Shown here: piece by piece, positions 15,498 through 24,777 of the stretch
How positions within the stretch are numbered: position 1 is the first letter of the stretch
Layout of the letters: each line of letters starts with the position of its first letter
NCBI RefSeq assembly: GCF_004358025.1
Contig: NZ_SMTL01000006.1
Coordinates: forward strand, 124,001-188,000
Source: Rhizobium deserti
GTDB lineage: Bacteria > Pseudomonadota > Alphaproteobacteria > Rhizobiales > Rhizobiaceae
Length of the DNA stretch: 64,000 nucleotides
Direction of reading: 5' to 3'
Made by a program: the position numbers and the translations under genes
The notes under the pieces: generated by a model
Seen by the model: the letters and a program-made list of their open reading frames with translations, nothing else
Told to the model about the DNA's origin: nothing
The model's database searches: none

Positions 15498-17728
15498 ACC
15501 TTTTCAACACGAAGCAATCGCAGCGCGTTGAGGGTGACCAGAACGGTTGCGCCTGTATCGGCCAAAATCGCCGGCCAGAGGCCGGTGACGCCAATGATCG
15601 TCGTGGCTAGGAAAGCAAGCTTCAAGCCGAGCGCGATGGCAATATTCTGACGGATATTGCCCATGGTTCGCCGGGACAGGCGGATCATCGCGGCCACATC
15701 GGCAACACGCCCGTGCAGGATGGCAGCATCGGCGGTTTCCAGCGCTACATCCGTGCCGCCGCCCATGGCGATGCCCACATCGGCAGCGGCCAGCGCCGGC
15801 GCATCGTTGATGCCGTCCCCGACCTTTCCAACCACCAGCCCTTGGCGCTGCAATTCAAGGACGATCTGCTGCTTGTCGCGTGGCATCAAGCCTGCATGAA
15901 CCTCGATGCCGACATGCGTGCCGATCGATTGCGCCGTGCGCGCGTCGTCGCCGGTCAGCATCACCGTCTTCACGCCCATAGCTGCCAAGGCTTCGATACC
16001 GGATTTGGCATCGGCACGCGGCTCGTCCCGCATGGCAATTGCACCAGCCAGTTGGCCGCCGATCACCAGTACGGACACTGTCTTGCCCTCATCTTTCAGA
16101 GCACTCATACGCCGACCATGCGCCATCGGAATGGCAACCAGCTCGGCTACCGCCTTCACCGAGCCGAGGAAAACCTCCTGCCCTTCCACCGAAGCTCTGA
16201 CGCCCTTGCCACCGAGGGCCTCGGCGCCGGCCGCCGAGGGAACAAGGATCTCCTCCTCGGCGGCTCTAGCCAGAATAGCCGTTGCCAAAGGGTGGCTGGA
16301 GCCGGCCTCGAGCGCTGCGGAAAGCCGCAGCACCTCTTCGGCATTGCGACCGAAGGCAATGACATCCGTGACCTGCGGCTTGCCCGATGTCAAAGTTCCC
16401 GTCTTGTCGAAGGCGACCGCCGTCAACTTCCCGAGGCTCTCCAGCACCCCTCCCCCCTTGATCAGCAGCCCACGCCGCGCGCCCGACGACAGCGATGCAG
16501 CGATCGCTGCGGGTGTCGAGATCACCAATGCACAAGGGCAGCCGATCAACAGGATCGCCAGGCCTTTATAGATCCATTCATCCCAGTTCGCACCGGCAAG
16601 CAGAGGCGGCAGGATGGCGACGAGCGCGGCAACCGCGACGACGCCTGGCGTATAAAATCGCGAGAAACGGTCGATGAACCGCTCGGTGGGTGCCTTCATC
16701 TCCTGCGCTTCTTCAACCATCCGCACAACCCGGGCAATGGTATTGTCGGCGGCAGCGGCGGTGACGCGGATGCGAAGCACCGTCGTGCCGTTGATCGTGC
16801 CCGCAAACACGTTGTCGCCGACGTCCTTGACAACCGGAACGCTTTCCCCGGTGACCGGCGACTGATCCACAGCGCTTTGGCCCGAAATAACCAAGCCGTC
16901 GGCGGCAATCCGGTCACCCGGGCGCACCAGGACAATGGAGCCGATGTCGAGATCGGCAGCCGGGACTTCCCGCGTCTTGCCATTGCTTTCCATAAGAGCG
17001 GTGCTGGGCATCAACCCAGTCAGGCTCTGGATGCTCCGGCGCGCGCGCCCGGCTGCCACACCTTCAAGCAGCTCGCCGACAAGAAAGAGAAAAACAACTG
17101 CCGCCGCTTCTTCAGAGGCTTGGATGATCACCGCACCCACGGCCGCGATGGTCATCAGCATCTCGATCGAGAACGGCATGCCCGAAAGCGCCGCCATAAC
17201 CGCCCGCCGCGCTATGGGAACCAAACCAATCAGCAGCGCAGCGGTGAAGATCAGGGTGGAATAGACTGGAATGAGCGCGCCCAAGGCGTAAGCGGCCACG
17301 AAGGCGCATCCGCTGAGGACCGTCAGCTTGCCTTTAGGCGACTTCCACCACTGTCCATCGAGCGGCTCGTGGTCATGCGAGTGCAGTTCGGAAATAGCAT
17401 GCTTACCTGCAGCTGGATGATCGTGGTGCTCGTCTTCGTCGTGGTGATCATGATGATGAGCGCCCTGGGCGGCATGATCGCGCTCTTTAGCCAGGGCCGG
17501 AAGCCTCAGCCCTAGGGGACGAACGGAATAGCCGAGGCCTGAAACCTTCTTCTCGATCGCACCGAGATCGCTCGTCCCATCGTGCCGAACTGTCATGGTG
17601 CCGGCGGTGACAGAAACTGAAACCTCCTCCACGCCGGGCATCCTACGCACAGCCGTATCGATCTTGGCGGCGCAGCTCGCGCAATCCATGCCGCCCAATT
17701 TGTACCTTGCCTGATGATCCAGAGCCAT
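15458..17728 (-). CDS. P1B-type heavy-metal ATPase (Zn/Cd/Pb type)
   Basis: A 756-residue metal pump. The N-terminal heavy-metal-associated domain has GMDCASCAAKID. A His/Asp-rich linker follows at about residues 85-105 (HHHDHHDEDEHHDH). The core shows SPVTGESVPV, the metal-site CPC in IGCPCALVISTPAA, the phosphorylation motif DKTGTLTSGK, SSHPLA with the P1B-specific HP pair, MLTGDD, and GDGINDAPALAAADVG. CPC plus the His-rich linker and the C-terminal KLAFLATTIIGVTGLWPAILADTG fit the Zn/Cd/Pb export subclass rather than the copper one. The ATG at 17728 has AAGGATG upstream. A MerR-type promoter lies just before the gene. Confidence 0.9.
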   Translation of the reverse strand: MALDHQARYKLGGMDCASCAAKIDTAVRRMPGVEEVSVSVTAGTMTVRHDGTSDLGAIEKKVSGLGYSVRPLGLRLPALAKERDHAAQGAHHHDHHDEDEHHDHPAAGKHAISELHSHDHEPLDGQWWKSPKGKLTVLSGCAFVAAYALGALIPVYSTLIFTAALLIGLVPIARRAVMAALSGMPFSIEMLMTIAAVGAVIIQASEEAAAVVFLFLVGELLEGVAAGRARRSIQSLTGLMPSTALMESNGKTREVPAADLDIGSIVLVRPGDRIAADGLVISGQSAVDQSPVTGESVPVVKDVGDNVFAGTINGTTVLRIRVTAAAADNTIARVVRMVEEAQEMKAPTERFIDRFSRFYTPGVVAVAALVAILPPLLAGANWDEWIYKGLAILLIGCPCALVISTPAAIAASLSSGARRGLLIKGGGVLESLGKLTAVAFDKTGTLTSGKPQVTDVIAFGRNAEEVLRLSAALEAGSSHPLATAILARAAEEEILVPSAAGAEALGGKGVRASVEGQEVFLGSVKAVAELVAIPMAHGRRMSALKDEGKTVSVLVIGGQLAGAIAMRDEPRADAKSGIEALAAMGVKTVMLTGDDARTAQSIGTHVGIEVHAGLMPRDKQQIVLELQRQGLVVGKVGDGINDAPALAAADVGIAMGGGTDVALETADAAILHGRVADVAAMIRLSRRTMGNIRQNIAIALGLKLAFLATTIIGVTGLWPAILADTGATVLVTLNALRLLRVEKVQPDAFARIANAS

Positions 17729-17750
17729 TACCACATCCTTTTGATGGCTC

Positions 17751-17781
17751 TGTTTACGACCTCTAGCCACTAGAGGTTCAA
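17751..17781 (-). promoter_or_regulatory. MerR-type promoter with 19-bp spacer and dyad operator
   Basis: Read on the minus strand, a -35 box TTGAAC (17781-17776) and a -10 box TAAACA (17756-17751) are 19 bases apart. Between and around them is the dyad ACCTCTAG-TGG-CTAGAGGT (17777-17759). An over-long spacer filled by such a dyad is the signature of promoters activated by MerR-family metal sensors (ZntR, CadR, PbrR, CueR). It fits metal-induced expression of the P1B ATPase. No MerR-family gene lies in this window, so the regulator must be encoded elsewhere. Confidence 0.8.
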
Positions 17782-18123
17782 GAGGTAAATTTTGAAAATT
17801 TCTGCTGGCGGTGGTGAAATTGGTTGGGATCTTTGTCCCTGTAACCCTTCATTTGGGCGAGATACGCCAAATAGATTTGTCCCCTCGAAACGAGAGATTA
17901 GCAAGCAACTGATAACGTTCGACTTTCTGAAACGGCGGTTCCCATGCGTGCGGATGAGAAGAAGCGGCGGTTACCTAACTGAATTTGATGCTTCGTCCGC
18001 CCGCGGGACCACCGCACCAATAGGGCCAATGCACTATCCTGAGTAAGTCCGCTATTTCGGGCCGGACAAAGCCGTGTTGTCTTATGCAACAACGGAGGCG
18101 ACGCTCTCTTGAAGGAGAGAGTG
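17782..18123. other. Gene-poor gap at start of accessory region
   Basis: No convincing gene. Short frames here lack ribosome sites and known motifs. It separates metabolic genes on the left from the patchy region on the right and may hold an island edge, but no tRNA, integrase or direct repeat could be recognised. Confidence 0.4.
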
Positions 18124-18822
18124 ATGACCATCAGCCTTACAAGATATTACCCATACCGCATTGACACGATCCGGGCCTCTTACAACGCACGCGCTGCTGA
18201 CCTTGCCAAAGCGATGACGGTGATACGAGATCGTTGGACAGGCACTGACGTAGACGACAGATTGCGTGCATTACAGCGAGACGAGTACGGCTCCCTCAGC
18301 AACTCCGACTTCGCAAAACGCGCGAGGCTGGCGCAAGCCGTCGCAGTGACAACGGATCGCTGGGACGCGGGAGGCCGACAGATCCTCGACCTCGGCATTG
18401 ACTTCCCCTTGGAAACCCCCTCCCGCGTCAAACACCCAAGTCTGCGGGTCCAAGAGGGGCAGTCTCTTTATGTTCATCTACGTACACCCGGCAACGACTG
18501 GGATAGCGATGCAGCTGAGGGGGTGTACGTTACTCGTGTAGGTGAAGGCAGTGACGAGACATGTTTGCTCGGCTTCGTTATCGGCAGCCCCGGCACCTCT
18601 GTTCCCAAAACTCTTGGCCAGATGCTCGCGGAGCAAAGTCGCGTCGTGTTTGCATCGGTGAAGTCTCTTGGACCCAGCGACGAGCTTGAACTCATCGATG
18701 GCGACCCGGGACTGCTGGGACAACTCAGTGTGGAGGGGCTGCTGGAAGATCTAATCGACGCCGTCGATGCGCCACCAGAACCTCTAGCGGTCGCAGCAGC
18801 ACGGCGATCCAACGCGCGATGA
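18124..18822 (+). CDS. Hypothetical protein
   Basis: A 232-residue protein with a strong GAAGGAGAG ribosome site before the ATG at 18124. The first 110 residues are helical and charged (TVIRDRWTGTDVDDRLRALQ). A middle part with strands follows (SLYVHLRTPGNDWDSDAAEG, YVTRVGEGSDETCLLGFVIG), then an acidic helical tail (LSVEGLLEDLIDAVDAPPEP). There is no signal peptide or membrane segment and no motif I recognise. It stands alone, convergent with the exported-protease operon. It is real by its ribosome site and codon pattern; the function is unknown. Confidence 0.6.
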   Translation: MTISLTRYYPYRIDTIRASYNARAADLAKAMTVIRDRWTGTDVDDRLRALQRDEYGSLSNSDFAKRARLAQAVAVTTDRWDAGGRQILDLGIDFPLETPSRVKHPSLRVQEGQSLYVHLRTPGNDWDSDAAEGVYVTRVGEGSDETCLLGFVIGSPGTSVPKTLGQMLAEQSRVVFASVKSLGPSDELELIDGDPGLLGQLSVEGLLEDLIDAVDAPPEPLAVAAARRSNAR

Positions 18823-18982
18823 TCGACATCGACGTGCTGAGCGGAACCCCCGGCTGCGTCTTGGAAACCTTGCCAGATAATTGCCTGTCTCGTCGGAGTG
18901 GGCCGAGGCCTGATTAAACGGTGCCGATAGATGAAGTGCCGATGCTGAGGACAGGTATGATCTCCGCGACATAGGCTGACTC

Positions 18983-19312
18983 TCAATTGCTCAGATAGCT
19001 CTTCTTTCCTGCGTCCGTCATGCAGTAGCGCCCGCCACGCGGGCCGGTGCAGTAAGCGCCTGATCGGCAGGAACATTCCGAGCTCAAGGCAGGTGTCATT
19101 TGAGTTCCGGGGCTTCCGAGGAGGCCCGAAGCCGCACCCATATAGGCCGAACACGACCGTTTGCTCCCCGACACGGACCCGTCATTGCAGATAAAGGTCT
19201 CTCCCTGACACGCCGCTATGCCACCCTTCCTACCGCTGCAGGGCGTGTTCTCCGCCTTCGCGGCAAGAGCGCAGCACAGAACCAGCACCGCCGACAATAA
19301 TGCCTGCCGCAT
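18983..19312 (-). CDS. Exported Cys-rich small protein (paralogue of 39412-39762)
   Basis: A 109-residue protein with a signal peptide (ALLSAVLVLCCALAAKAEN). The mature part has eight Cys, spaced as TPCSGRKGGIAACQGETFICNDGSVSGSK, split here from SECSCRSGAYCTGPRGGRYCMTD. All Cys are probably in disulphides in the periplasm or outside the cell. The last gene of a four-gene operon, it starts 14 bases after the ClpP-like gene stop. A second copy of the family lies at 39412, sharing the CNDGSVS and CSCRSG-x-YCTGP-x-GGR-x-CMTD cores. The start at 19312 begins the signal peptide; the frame is open 10 codons further. Function unknown. Confidence 0.7.
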   Translation of the reverse strand: MRQALLSAVLVLCCALAAKAENTPCSGRKGGIAACQGETFICNDGSVSGSKRSCSAYMGAASGLLGSPGTQMTPALSSECSCRSGAYCTGPRGGRYCMTDAGKKSYLSN

Positions 19313-19326
19313 TCCCCTAAGACTCC

Positions 19327-20562
19327 TTAACGCGCTCTCCAATTCAGCACCTGCTCGGTTGCCAGGTATCCGTCGAGGACCTTCGGCACATCACGAAGTT
19401 TGGTGTCCGGTGGCACCAGGTCGATGTCACGGACTGAATCCTGGATCCAGTCCCCCGTGGAGAGCTGAATGATGTCGTCTTGTGACGATAGCGTCATGAG
19501 GTCGCCCTTCCCGCCGAAACTGGCAAACAGTTCCTCGATCGATCCAGCAGGCTTGTAGAACGTCTTTAGGTCGGACGGCTCAGGCCCGAACAGACACCAC
19601 ACGAAATTCTTGCCGTCCGCGGTCATGGCGATCGGCAGGTAAGCCACCCAGGTCTGGATCTTTCCCTGCCTGAACGGCCGCTTCCTGAAAGCGATCTTGT
19701 CTTCTCCGTTCTCCAGAAGTTCTGAGCCTTCGACAAACTCCTCCATCGTGGCCTTGGCGGTCGCGAACCCTTGCATGCTGCTCCGCCTCGCAAGGTGGTA
19801 GTAGCGGTTGACGCACCCGTTTACGATCATCGACGTCGTTATGCCGGGCTTTTCGCGCATCTGATAGGAGTGCTCGGCGTACTTAATTCCGAGAACCCGG
19901 ATGCTGTCCGCGTCATCGGCGACGAAGATTTCGTCCTTCGTCGGCGACAGAAGTCTCGGGAGCTCAGCCGGGACGACGTAGAGCTTGTCGGCGACAGCTA
20001 TCAGCCTTGCTATCGCCAGCACGGCCGACCGATAAGCATCCGCGACGACGGAGGCATCATAGCGCTCGCCGGCGAGCGCGAGATACGGCGCGTGGTACCC
20101 GAGGACGGCTCGCGGTTCCACAGATCTGTCTGGAAGCTGATCAGGCAGAGGATCCTGGTCGCGGGCTGGTTCAGGATCCTTAGGCAGCGCGGTCCCGCCG
20201 AGGAACGCGATGGCGCACGCTGACATGCATTGATCGCCCGAGCGCACGACGGTCGCGAGGCCGCGCCTCCGGAAGGCAAGAGCCAGATCCAGTCCCTCAT
20301 GGTAGGAGCCTCCGGGGCTGTCGAGAGAGACGACGATCTTGCGCCACGGGTCCTGTGAATAGCTGACGCCGGACGACACGAGCGCCGCGTCCAGACGCTG
20401 CACGTCCCCTTGCGCGATCTCGCCACGCAGCCGGAACCGGGCCTCTTTCGGACTGTCGTTCCGGATACCCTCGAACGAAATGTCCGCAGCGCGCGCCGGT
20501 AGGGCGAGGAGAGCGACCAAAGCCAGCAGCCGTGGGGCCCAACAACACCCTCCCCTTGTCAC
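19327..20562 (-). CDS. Exported ClpP/COG3904-like serine protease
   Basis: A 411-residue protein with a signal peptide (APRLLALVALLALPARAAD). Residues about 75-160 have the ClpP/crotonase-like protease pattern: VVSLDSPGGSYHEGLDLALA, the nucleophile Ser114 in GDQCMSACAIAFLGG, and a His157 in VLGYHAPY. Periplasmic proteins of this type (COG3904) are common in alphaproteobacteria; the targets are unknown. The C-terminal 200 residues contain GFATAKATMEEFVEGSELLE and a beta-rich part and match no domain I can name. It starts with GTG, overlapping the stop of the upstream gene in a GTGA arrangement, so the two are translationally coupled. Confidence 0.75.
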   Translation of the reverse strand: MTRGGCCWAPRLLALVALLALPARAADISFEGIRNDSPKEARFRLRGEIAQGDVQRLDAALVSSGVSYSQDPWRKIVVSLDSPGGSYHEGLDLALAFRRRGLATVVRSGDQCMSACAIAFLGGTALPKDPEPARDQDPLPDQLPDRSVEPRAVLGYHAPYLALAGERYDASVVADAYRSAVLAIARLIAVADKLYVVPAELPRLLSPTKDEIFVADDADSIRVLGIKYAEHSYQMREKPGITTSMIVNGCVNRYYHLARRSSMQGFATAKATMEEFVEGSELLENGEDKIAFRKRPFRQGKIQTWVAYLPIAMTADGKNFVWCLFGPEPSDLKTFYKPAGSIEELFASFGGKGDLMTLSSQDDIIQLSTGDWIQDSVRDIDLVPPDTKLRDVPKVLDGYLATEQVLNWRAR

Positions 20563-21038
20563 GTGGCGACGCCGGGGCAGAGCTGCTGAAAGATCGTGAG
20601 CTGCACCGGGTAGCCGGATGCGGACGAACCGTCGAGGATCTCGCCCGACTTCAGGTCCCGGACGGCATAATCGACGAAGGTTTCGGCGGACTTCATCGCG
20701 CCTTCGAACGCGAATGACTGGCCGTATATGTCTGTCCAGGTCGCCTTCCTGCAGTTCCCGGTAACGCGGTCGCCGACCTTCACCTCCGCCATCGCGCGTT
20801 TGACGCATGCCATCGAGTTGTCCTGCTCGTACCCCACGCAGTACGCCTTGGCGTCCTTTGGTGTGTGCTTGACCACTATGACCGCGCTTGCCGTCCCGAT
20901 CCCCGATTTCGAGACCGTCGTCAGATGCATTCCGGCGCGGGAACCGTAATAGATCGAATGGTCTTCGGCAGCACTGGCTTGGTGCGCGAGAGCTGCGGCG
21001 AATAGCGCGCCTATTCCGATCACGGGTTTCCTGAACAC
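20559..21038 (-). CDS. Exported protein of unknown function in protease operon
   Basis: A 159-residue protein with a signal peptide (VIGIGALFAAALAHQASAAE). The mature part opens DHSIYYGSRAGMHLTTVSKS and includes several Cys (KAYCVGYEQDNSMACVKRAM, TGNCRKATW), likely in disulphides. The GTG at 21038 has a GGGAGG site 7 bases upstream; an ATG at 21083 would place 15 residues before the signal peptide. It lies between the trypsin-like gene and the ClpP-like gene on the same strand and may be a partner or substrate of one of the proteases. No domain recognised. Confidence 0.65.
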   Translation of the reverse strand: MFRKPVIGIGALFAAALAHQASAAEDHSIYYGSRAGMHLTTVSKSGIGTASAVIVVKHTPKDAKAYCVGYEQDNSMACVKRAMAEVKVGDRVTGNCRKATWTDIYGQSFAFEGAMKSAETFVDYAVRDLKSGEILDGSSASGYPVQLTIFQQLCPGVAT

Positions 21039-21057
21039 GTCTCTGCCCTCCCTGTTT

Positions 21058-22338
21058 TCAGTCGCAGCATACTTTGCGGACATAGGTATTGCCGAACGTG
21101 ACCATCGCGTCCGCCGCGATAAGTCCCCTCGCCTTTAACGCGTCCGAAAGGTCCTTCGCCTGCCGCTCCTCGTACACGTCCGGCAGCGTCACCGCGATCC
21201 AGCCGCTTGCCGCCAGGTGGGCCGCGAGCGGAACAGCTGATCCCCTGATGAATGAATGGGCGTCCGCCAGCGTCCTGAAGCTCTTGACCTGGACGAACCG
21301 CCCCTCGCCATCTGGCTCGTCGAACTGGCTCACTCGCACCCACGAGTAATGCATGTAGCCCCTGGCCCCGCCGACGTTGACCCGGTACCAGTCGCCCAAC
21401 GTTTCCGTTATCTCGACGGCGCTGCCATTGGGCGCGTAGCGGAGGGTTTTGGCGTCGGCGTTCGCCGCCTGCTTTACCGGAGAGGCTCCTTTGGGGTGAC
21501 GGACGTACCCGCTAAGGGCTCTCGGAACTTCAAGCGATGCTCCGGATCCTCCGTCTATCGCCAGGTTGACCGATCTGGGCGAGCGCGGGCTGTCGATGGC
21601 GGGCGGAGTCTCCGGAGCGGCAGCGATTCTTGACGCGGCCTTGGGATAGCATAGGATCTGGAAGACCGACGGAGTAACGCGATCGGCGAGATCCGCCGTG
21701 GAGAGCGTCCCCGGATTAGCAGCGGGATCGGCGTCCCGTGCCGTCAGGCTCTGGGACTGCATGAAGAGCTCCGCGACGGAGGCCCGAATGGCGAAGTTCA
21801 CGTTCTGGGCGGTGATGCCGATCTCGTCGGCCGTCTTCTTCGACAGGGTCGCGCTGGTGATTCCGATAAGGTTTCCGGCGCGGTCCACGACCGGGCCTCC
21901 GGAGTTGCCGGGCTGGATCGGCGTGGAGATCTGGATGTATCTCGTGTCGTTCCGGATACCTGCAAGGGCGTTGACGTTGCCCGTGGTGATCTTGACTGAG
22001 TCGGCGAGAAGCGTGGCGAGCGGATATCCTACCGCGACGATGTCTTCTCCCAGCCTCGTCGGCGAGTTCCGGAAAGCGAGTGGCTGCAGCAACGGGGCCG
22101 CTGATATCTTCAATGCCGCCAGGTCGTTGATCGCGTCGGTTCTGGTGTCCGTTGCGTCACCCTTCCCCTTCACCTCGATGCGTCCGCAATCCTCGACCAC
22201 GTGCGCGTTGGTGAGTATCCATCCGTCGGCTGTTGCCGCAAACCCCGTCCCGGACGAGACAGGTTCCTCAGCACGGCAGTCAACGGCCCCGGCGCTGGCC
22301 AGTCCAACTGCGACGATCAAGCGGTATGCACAGCGCAT
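21058..22338 (-). CDS. Exported trypsin-like protease with SH3 and C-terminal SPOR-like region
   Basis: A 426-residue protein with a signal peptide (YRLIVAVGLASAGAVDCRAE). The protease domain has the full triad: His46 in ILTNAHVVED, Asp72 in DAINDLAALK and Ser146 in IQPGNSGGPVVD, as in DegP/HtrA-type S1C enzymes. No PDZ domain follows. Instead there is a linker, then a bacterial SH3-like module at about 300-350 (TLRYAPNGSAVEITETLGDW, YRVNVGGARGYMHYSWVRVS). A C-terminal repeat-like part follows (FVQVKSFRTLADAHSFIRG) that resembles SPOR peptidoglycan-binding domains. This suggests a wall-associated protease. It is the first gene of the operon; the ATG at 22338 begins the signal. Confidence 0.82.
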   Translation of the reverse strand: MRCAYRLIVAVGLASAGAVDCRAEEPVSSGTGFAATADGWILTNAHVVEDCGRIEVKGKGDATDTRTDAINDLAALKISAAPLLQPLAFRNSPTRLGEDIVAVGYPLATLLADSVKITTGNVNALAGIRNDTRYIQISTPIQPGNSGGPVVDRAGNLIGITSATLSKKTADEIGITAQNVNFAIRASVAELFMQSQSLTARDADPAANPGTLSTADLADRVTPSVFQILCYPKAASRIAAAPETPPAIDSPRSPRSVNLAIDGGSGASLEVPRALSGYVRHPKGASPVKQAANADAKTLRYAPNGSAVEITETLGDWYRVNVGGARGYMHYSWVRVSQFDEPDGEGRFVQVKSFRTLADAHSFIRGSAVPLAAHLAASGWIAVTLPDVYEERQAKDLSDALKARGLIAADAMVTFGNTYVRKVCCD

Positions 22339-22562
22339 CTGAAACCCCAATTCGGTCTGGTACTTAATGCGCCCACGCACGAGATTTCAACCTGATCTTG
22401 CGGGTCTGCTTAACACGGGCTCTACGGCGGAAGCGACGGAGAGGCAATCAAGCGCGGGCTGGGAGCTCAGGCACATATGCCGTATCTACGCGCACGAGCT
22501 AACTTGTCTGCGTCGGGTTTACTTTATCCATGGGAGCCGTTCATCATTGGATGTGACAGACG

Positions 22563-23765
22563 ATGGATTCAATGCGCACCAACGAACAGAAGATTGCCTA
22601 TGCCATTTTCACCATCCTCTCCTTTGGACTGGTGGGTGTCGGGATAGTTCTGCCGGCTTGGATCGCTTTTCAGGTAGGCGGCTCGAAGCTGGTCGGCCTG
22701 GTTCTGCTCACCTCCAGTCTTGCCGGAGTTCTTCTCGCACCACTAGCAGGTCATCTCGTCGATAAGCATGACCGCCGTACGATGTCAGCCGTAGGCCAGG
22801 CGACGCGAGCTGCTGCGATGCTTCTAGTGGGATTTGCCGACAGCTCACCTGCTCTCGTTGGCGAGATACTGCTGATACTCTCAGGCATTGGAGGGGCTTT
22901 CGGCTTTTCAATCCTATCCGGCTCTCTTGGCGGTCTTCTCCAGCGCTTGGTGCCAGCGGAGGAGCGGGCGAGCTTCTCGCTGAGAATGTCGGTAGCCAAG
23001 CAGATAGGAATTGGATGTGGAACGGGGGCGGCCGGGCTGGCGCTCTTTTATCTTGGAAGCAGCCCCGCCGCTTATATGTTCAGTGCGATCAGCTTAGTCT
23101 GCATCAGTCTCTTGCGCGCGCTTCCCGCTTCTCAACCTCAGTCGCGTGGAACAGCCTCGGGTGGCTTTCTGCAGTCGAACCTTGAAGCCCTACGTTATTT
23201 CCTCAGAAATCCTGAATGCTTCGCCGCGGTCCTCTTCACGGGCCTTTCCTATTCGATAATCCAGGTCACCAACCTTCTCCTGCCGGGGTTTGTTATCAAT
23301 AACCTCCACGGCGACAGCTCGCTCTTTGGAACACTGGAAATGGTCGCGGCAATTGCAGGCGCCGCCTCCGCGCTGCTCCTCTCAGGCAGGCGTGTAGCTG
23401 AGCGTCTGCGGCAAAGAGTATCCCCGATCCTGGTGATATCAGCCGTTTCGCTGATAGCATTCTCCGTCTCGCAGACACCGACGGTCGCCTTGATCACATA
23501 TTGTGCATCCGGGATGCTTTGGAGCGTTAGCAGGTCGATGGCGGGCGCAAACTTCCTGATCGTCATCGACAACCAGATGACTGGGAGGTCTCAAGGCTTC
23601 AGTACCCTGCTTAGCAGCGTTTTCGGCGGGATGATCTATCTGGTCCCTATCACCTTTCCCGAGGCCAGGGAGGCCGACCTCTACGTCGGCTGTGGACTAG
23701 CGATAATCTTCTGCGTTTTGCTGGTGAGGTTCGTCGCGAAGCCCGGAAGAATAGCCGTCGAATAG
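22563..23765 (+). CDS. MFS transporter
   Basis: A 400-residue membrane protein with about 12 hydrophobic segments. After the second helix it shows GHLVDKHDRRTMSAVGQATR, the MFS motif A loop (G-x-x-x-D-x-x-x-R-R). The overall length and layout fit the small drug or siderophore exporters of this superfamily (COG2814/COG2271 kind). There is no clue to the substrate. It is divergent from the exported-protease operon, with a 224-base shared upstream region. No neighbour is cotranscribed. Confidence 0.78.
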   Translation: MDSMRTNEQKIAYAIFTILSFGLVGVGIVLPAWIAFQVGGSKLVGLVLLTSSLAGVLLAPLAGHLVDKHDRRTMSAVGQATRAAAMLLVGFADSSPALVGEILLILSGIGGAFGFSILSGSLGGLLQRLVPAEERASFSLRMSVAKQIGIGCGTGAAGLALFYLGSSPAAYMFSAISLVCISLLRALPASQPQSRGTASGGFLQSNLEALRYFLRNPECFAAVLFTGLSYSIIQVTNLLLPGFVINNLHGDSSLFGTLEMVAAIAGAASALLLSGRRVAERLRQRVSPILVISAVSLIAFSVSQTPTVALITYCASGMLWSVSRSMAGANFLIVIDNQMTGRSQGFSTLLSSVFGGMIYLVPITFPEAREADLYVGCGLAIIFCVLLVRFVAKPGRIAVE

Positions 23766-23913
23766 ATCATGCCGCGTGGCGCTCGCTCCGCTACGCAATG
23801 TTTTCTCCGGTGGCGCTTTGCTCTGGACTACGTTGCATCGACAGCGCCAGGCCTGATATCAAAAGAGGGTCGGCATATCTAGTCAGTTCGATCCCATGCG
23901 ATAAGGCTATGCT

Positions 23914-24777
23914 TTACTCGGCTTTTTTTTGCGGGCGTGCGAAGTCAAGAGCGTCAACGGCGGCCTGTAGTTTCTCGTAGACTGCGGGCAGCTGGTCTCC
24001 CCGGAAAATCGGGACAGGCGAGCGGAGAGCACTGAACGCGTCCCGCCGGATTTTCGGTTTCCCTCTCTTCATATCGACGAACTCCAAGTCGAAGCCGTGT
24101 TTGTCGCCGTTCCGATACATGAACCGCACGACGCATTCCGTTTCACCCCTCCGTCCGATAATCCGGACGTCTTCGATGATACATGCGGGAGCGATCAACT
24201 CCTCACGGCTGATGTACGGGGACCAATCGCGATCGAGGAAGAGCTTGTCGAGTTCCTTTGGGATGTTCAGCTTGCATTTTGGATCCCAGAGCATCGCATG
24301 GCGAGCAGCACTCACGTATCGCGCGACGCCCTCTGCGATGATCTGGCGTGCTTTCTCGTCATCGCCAAGGTCCTGCGCGCGATATCGCAGCACGCCCTCA
24401 TATTCCTTGAGCTCCCGGTAGACGTCGAACACTTCGATACTGTCCTCGAAGCTGACCGCGTGTCTAATCCCGAACTGATCGTAACCTTCTCCCGGCCGGG
24501 CTTCATCGACGGGGAAGACGATCTCCCAGGCACCGTAACTGCTCCTACCCGATTTGAAGGGTCGAGCGCCGAATACCGTTCGGGGATGTCCGAGATGTCT
24601 TAGCTCCGGGAGAGAATGGGAGATCGCGATGCCAAGCGTCGGACCCGTGGCATCGACCGTTGCGTCATCGTATTTCGAGAACACGCGGAGTTCAAATTCG
24701 CAGGCTCTCGCGGTGGTGCGAGCTACCGGGCGAAAGCTTGGTGTCGGGTCTGTCGGCGGCATAGTCTGCGTGGTCAT
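23914..24777 (-). CDS. Hypothetical cytoplasmic protein
   Basis: A 287-residue acidic/basic mixed protein with no signal peptide. The middle reads SYGAWEIVFPVDEARPGEGY, EDSIEVFDVYRELKEYEGVL and DDEKARQIIAEGVARYVSAA, with a C-terminal KLQAAVDALDFARPQKKAE. No known domain is visible. The ATG at 24777 is the likely start; 24762 (MPPTDP) is possible and neither has a strong ribosome site. It is flanked by gaps on both sides and convergent with the MFS gene. The gene appears real from its long undisturbed frame and codon pattern. Confidence 0.55.
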   Translation of the reverse strand: MTTQTMPPTDPTPSFRPVARTTARACEFELRVFSKYDDATVDATGPTLGIAISHSLPELRHLGHPRTVFGARPFKSGRSSYGAWEIVFPVDEARPGEGYDQFGIRHAVSFEDSIEVFDVYRELKEYEGVLRYRAQDLGDDEKARQIIAEGVARYVSAARHAMLWDPKCKLNIPKELDKLFLDRDWSPYISREELIAPACIIEDVRIIGRRGETECVVRFMYRNGDKHGFDLEFVDMKRGKPKIRRDAFSALRSPVPIFRGDQLPAVYEKLQAAVDALDFARPQKKAE

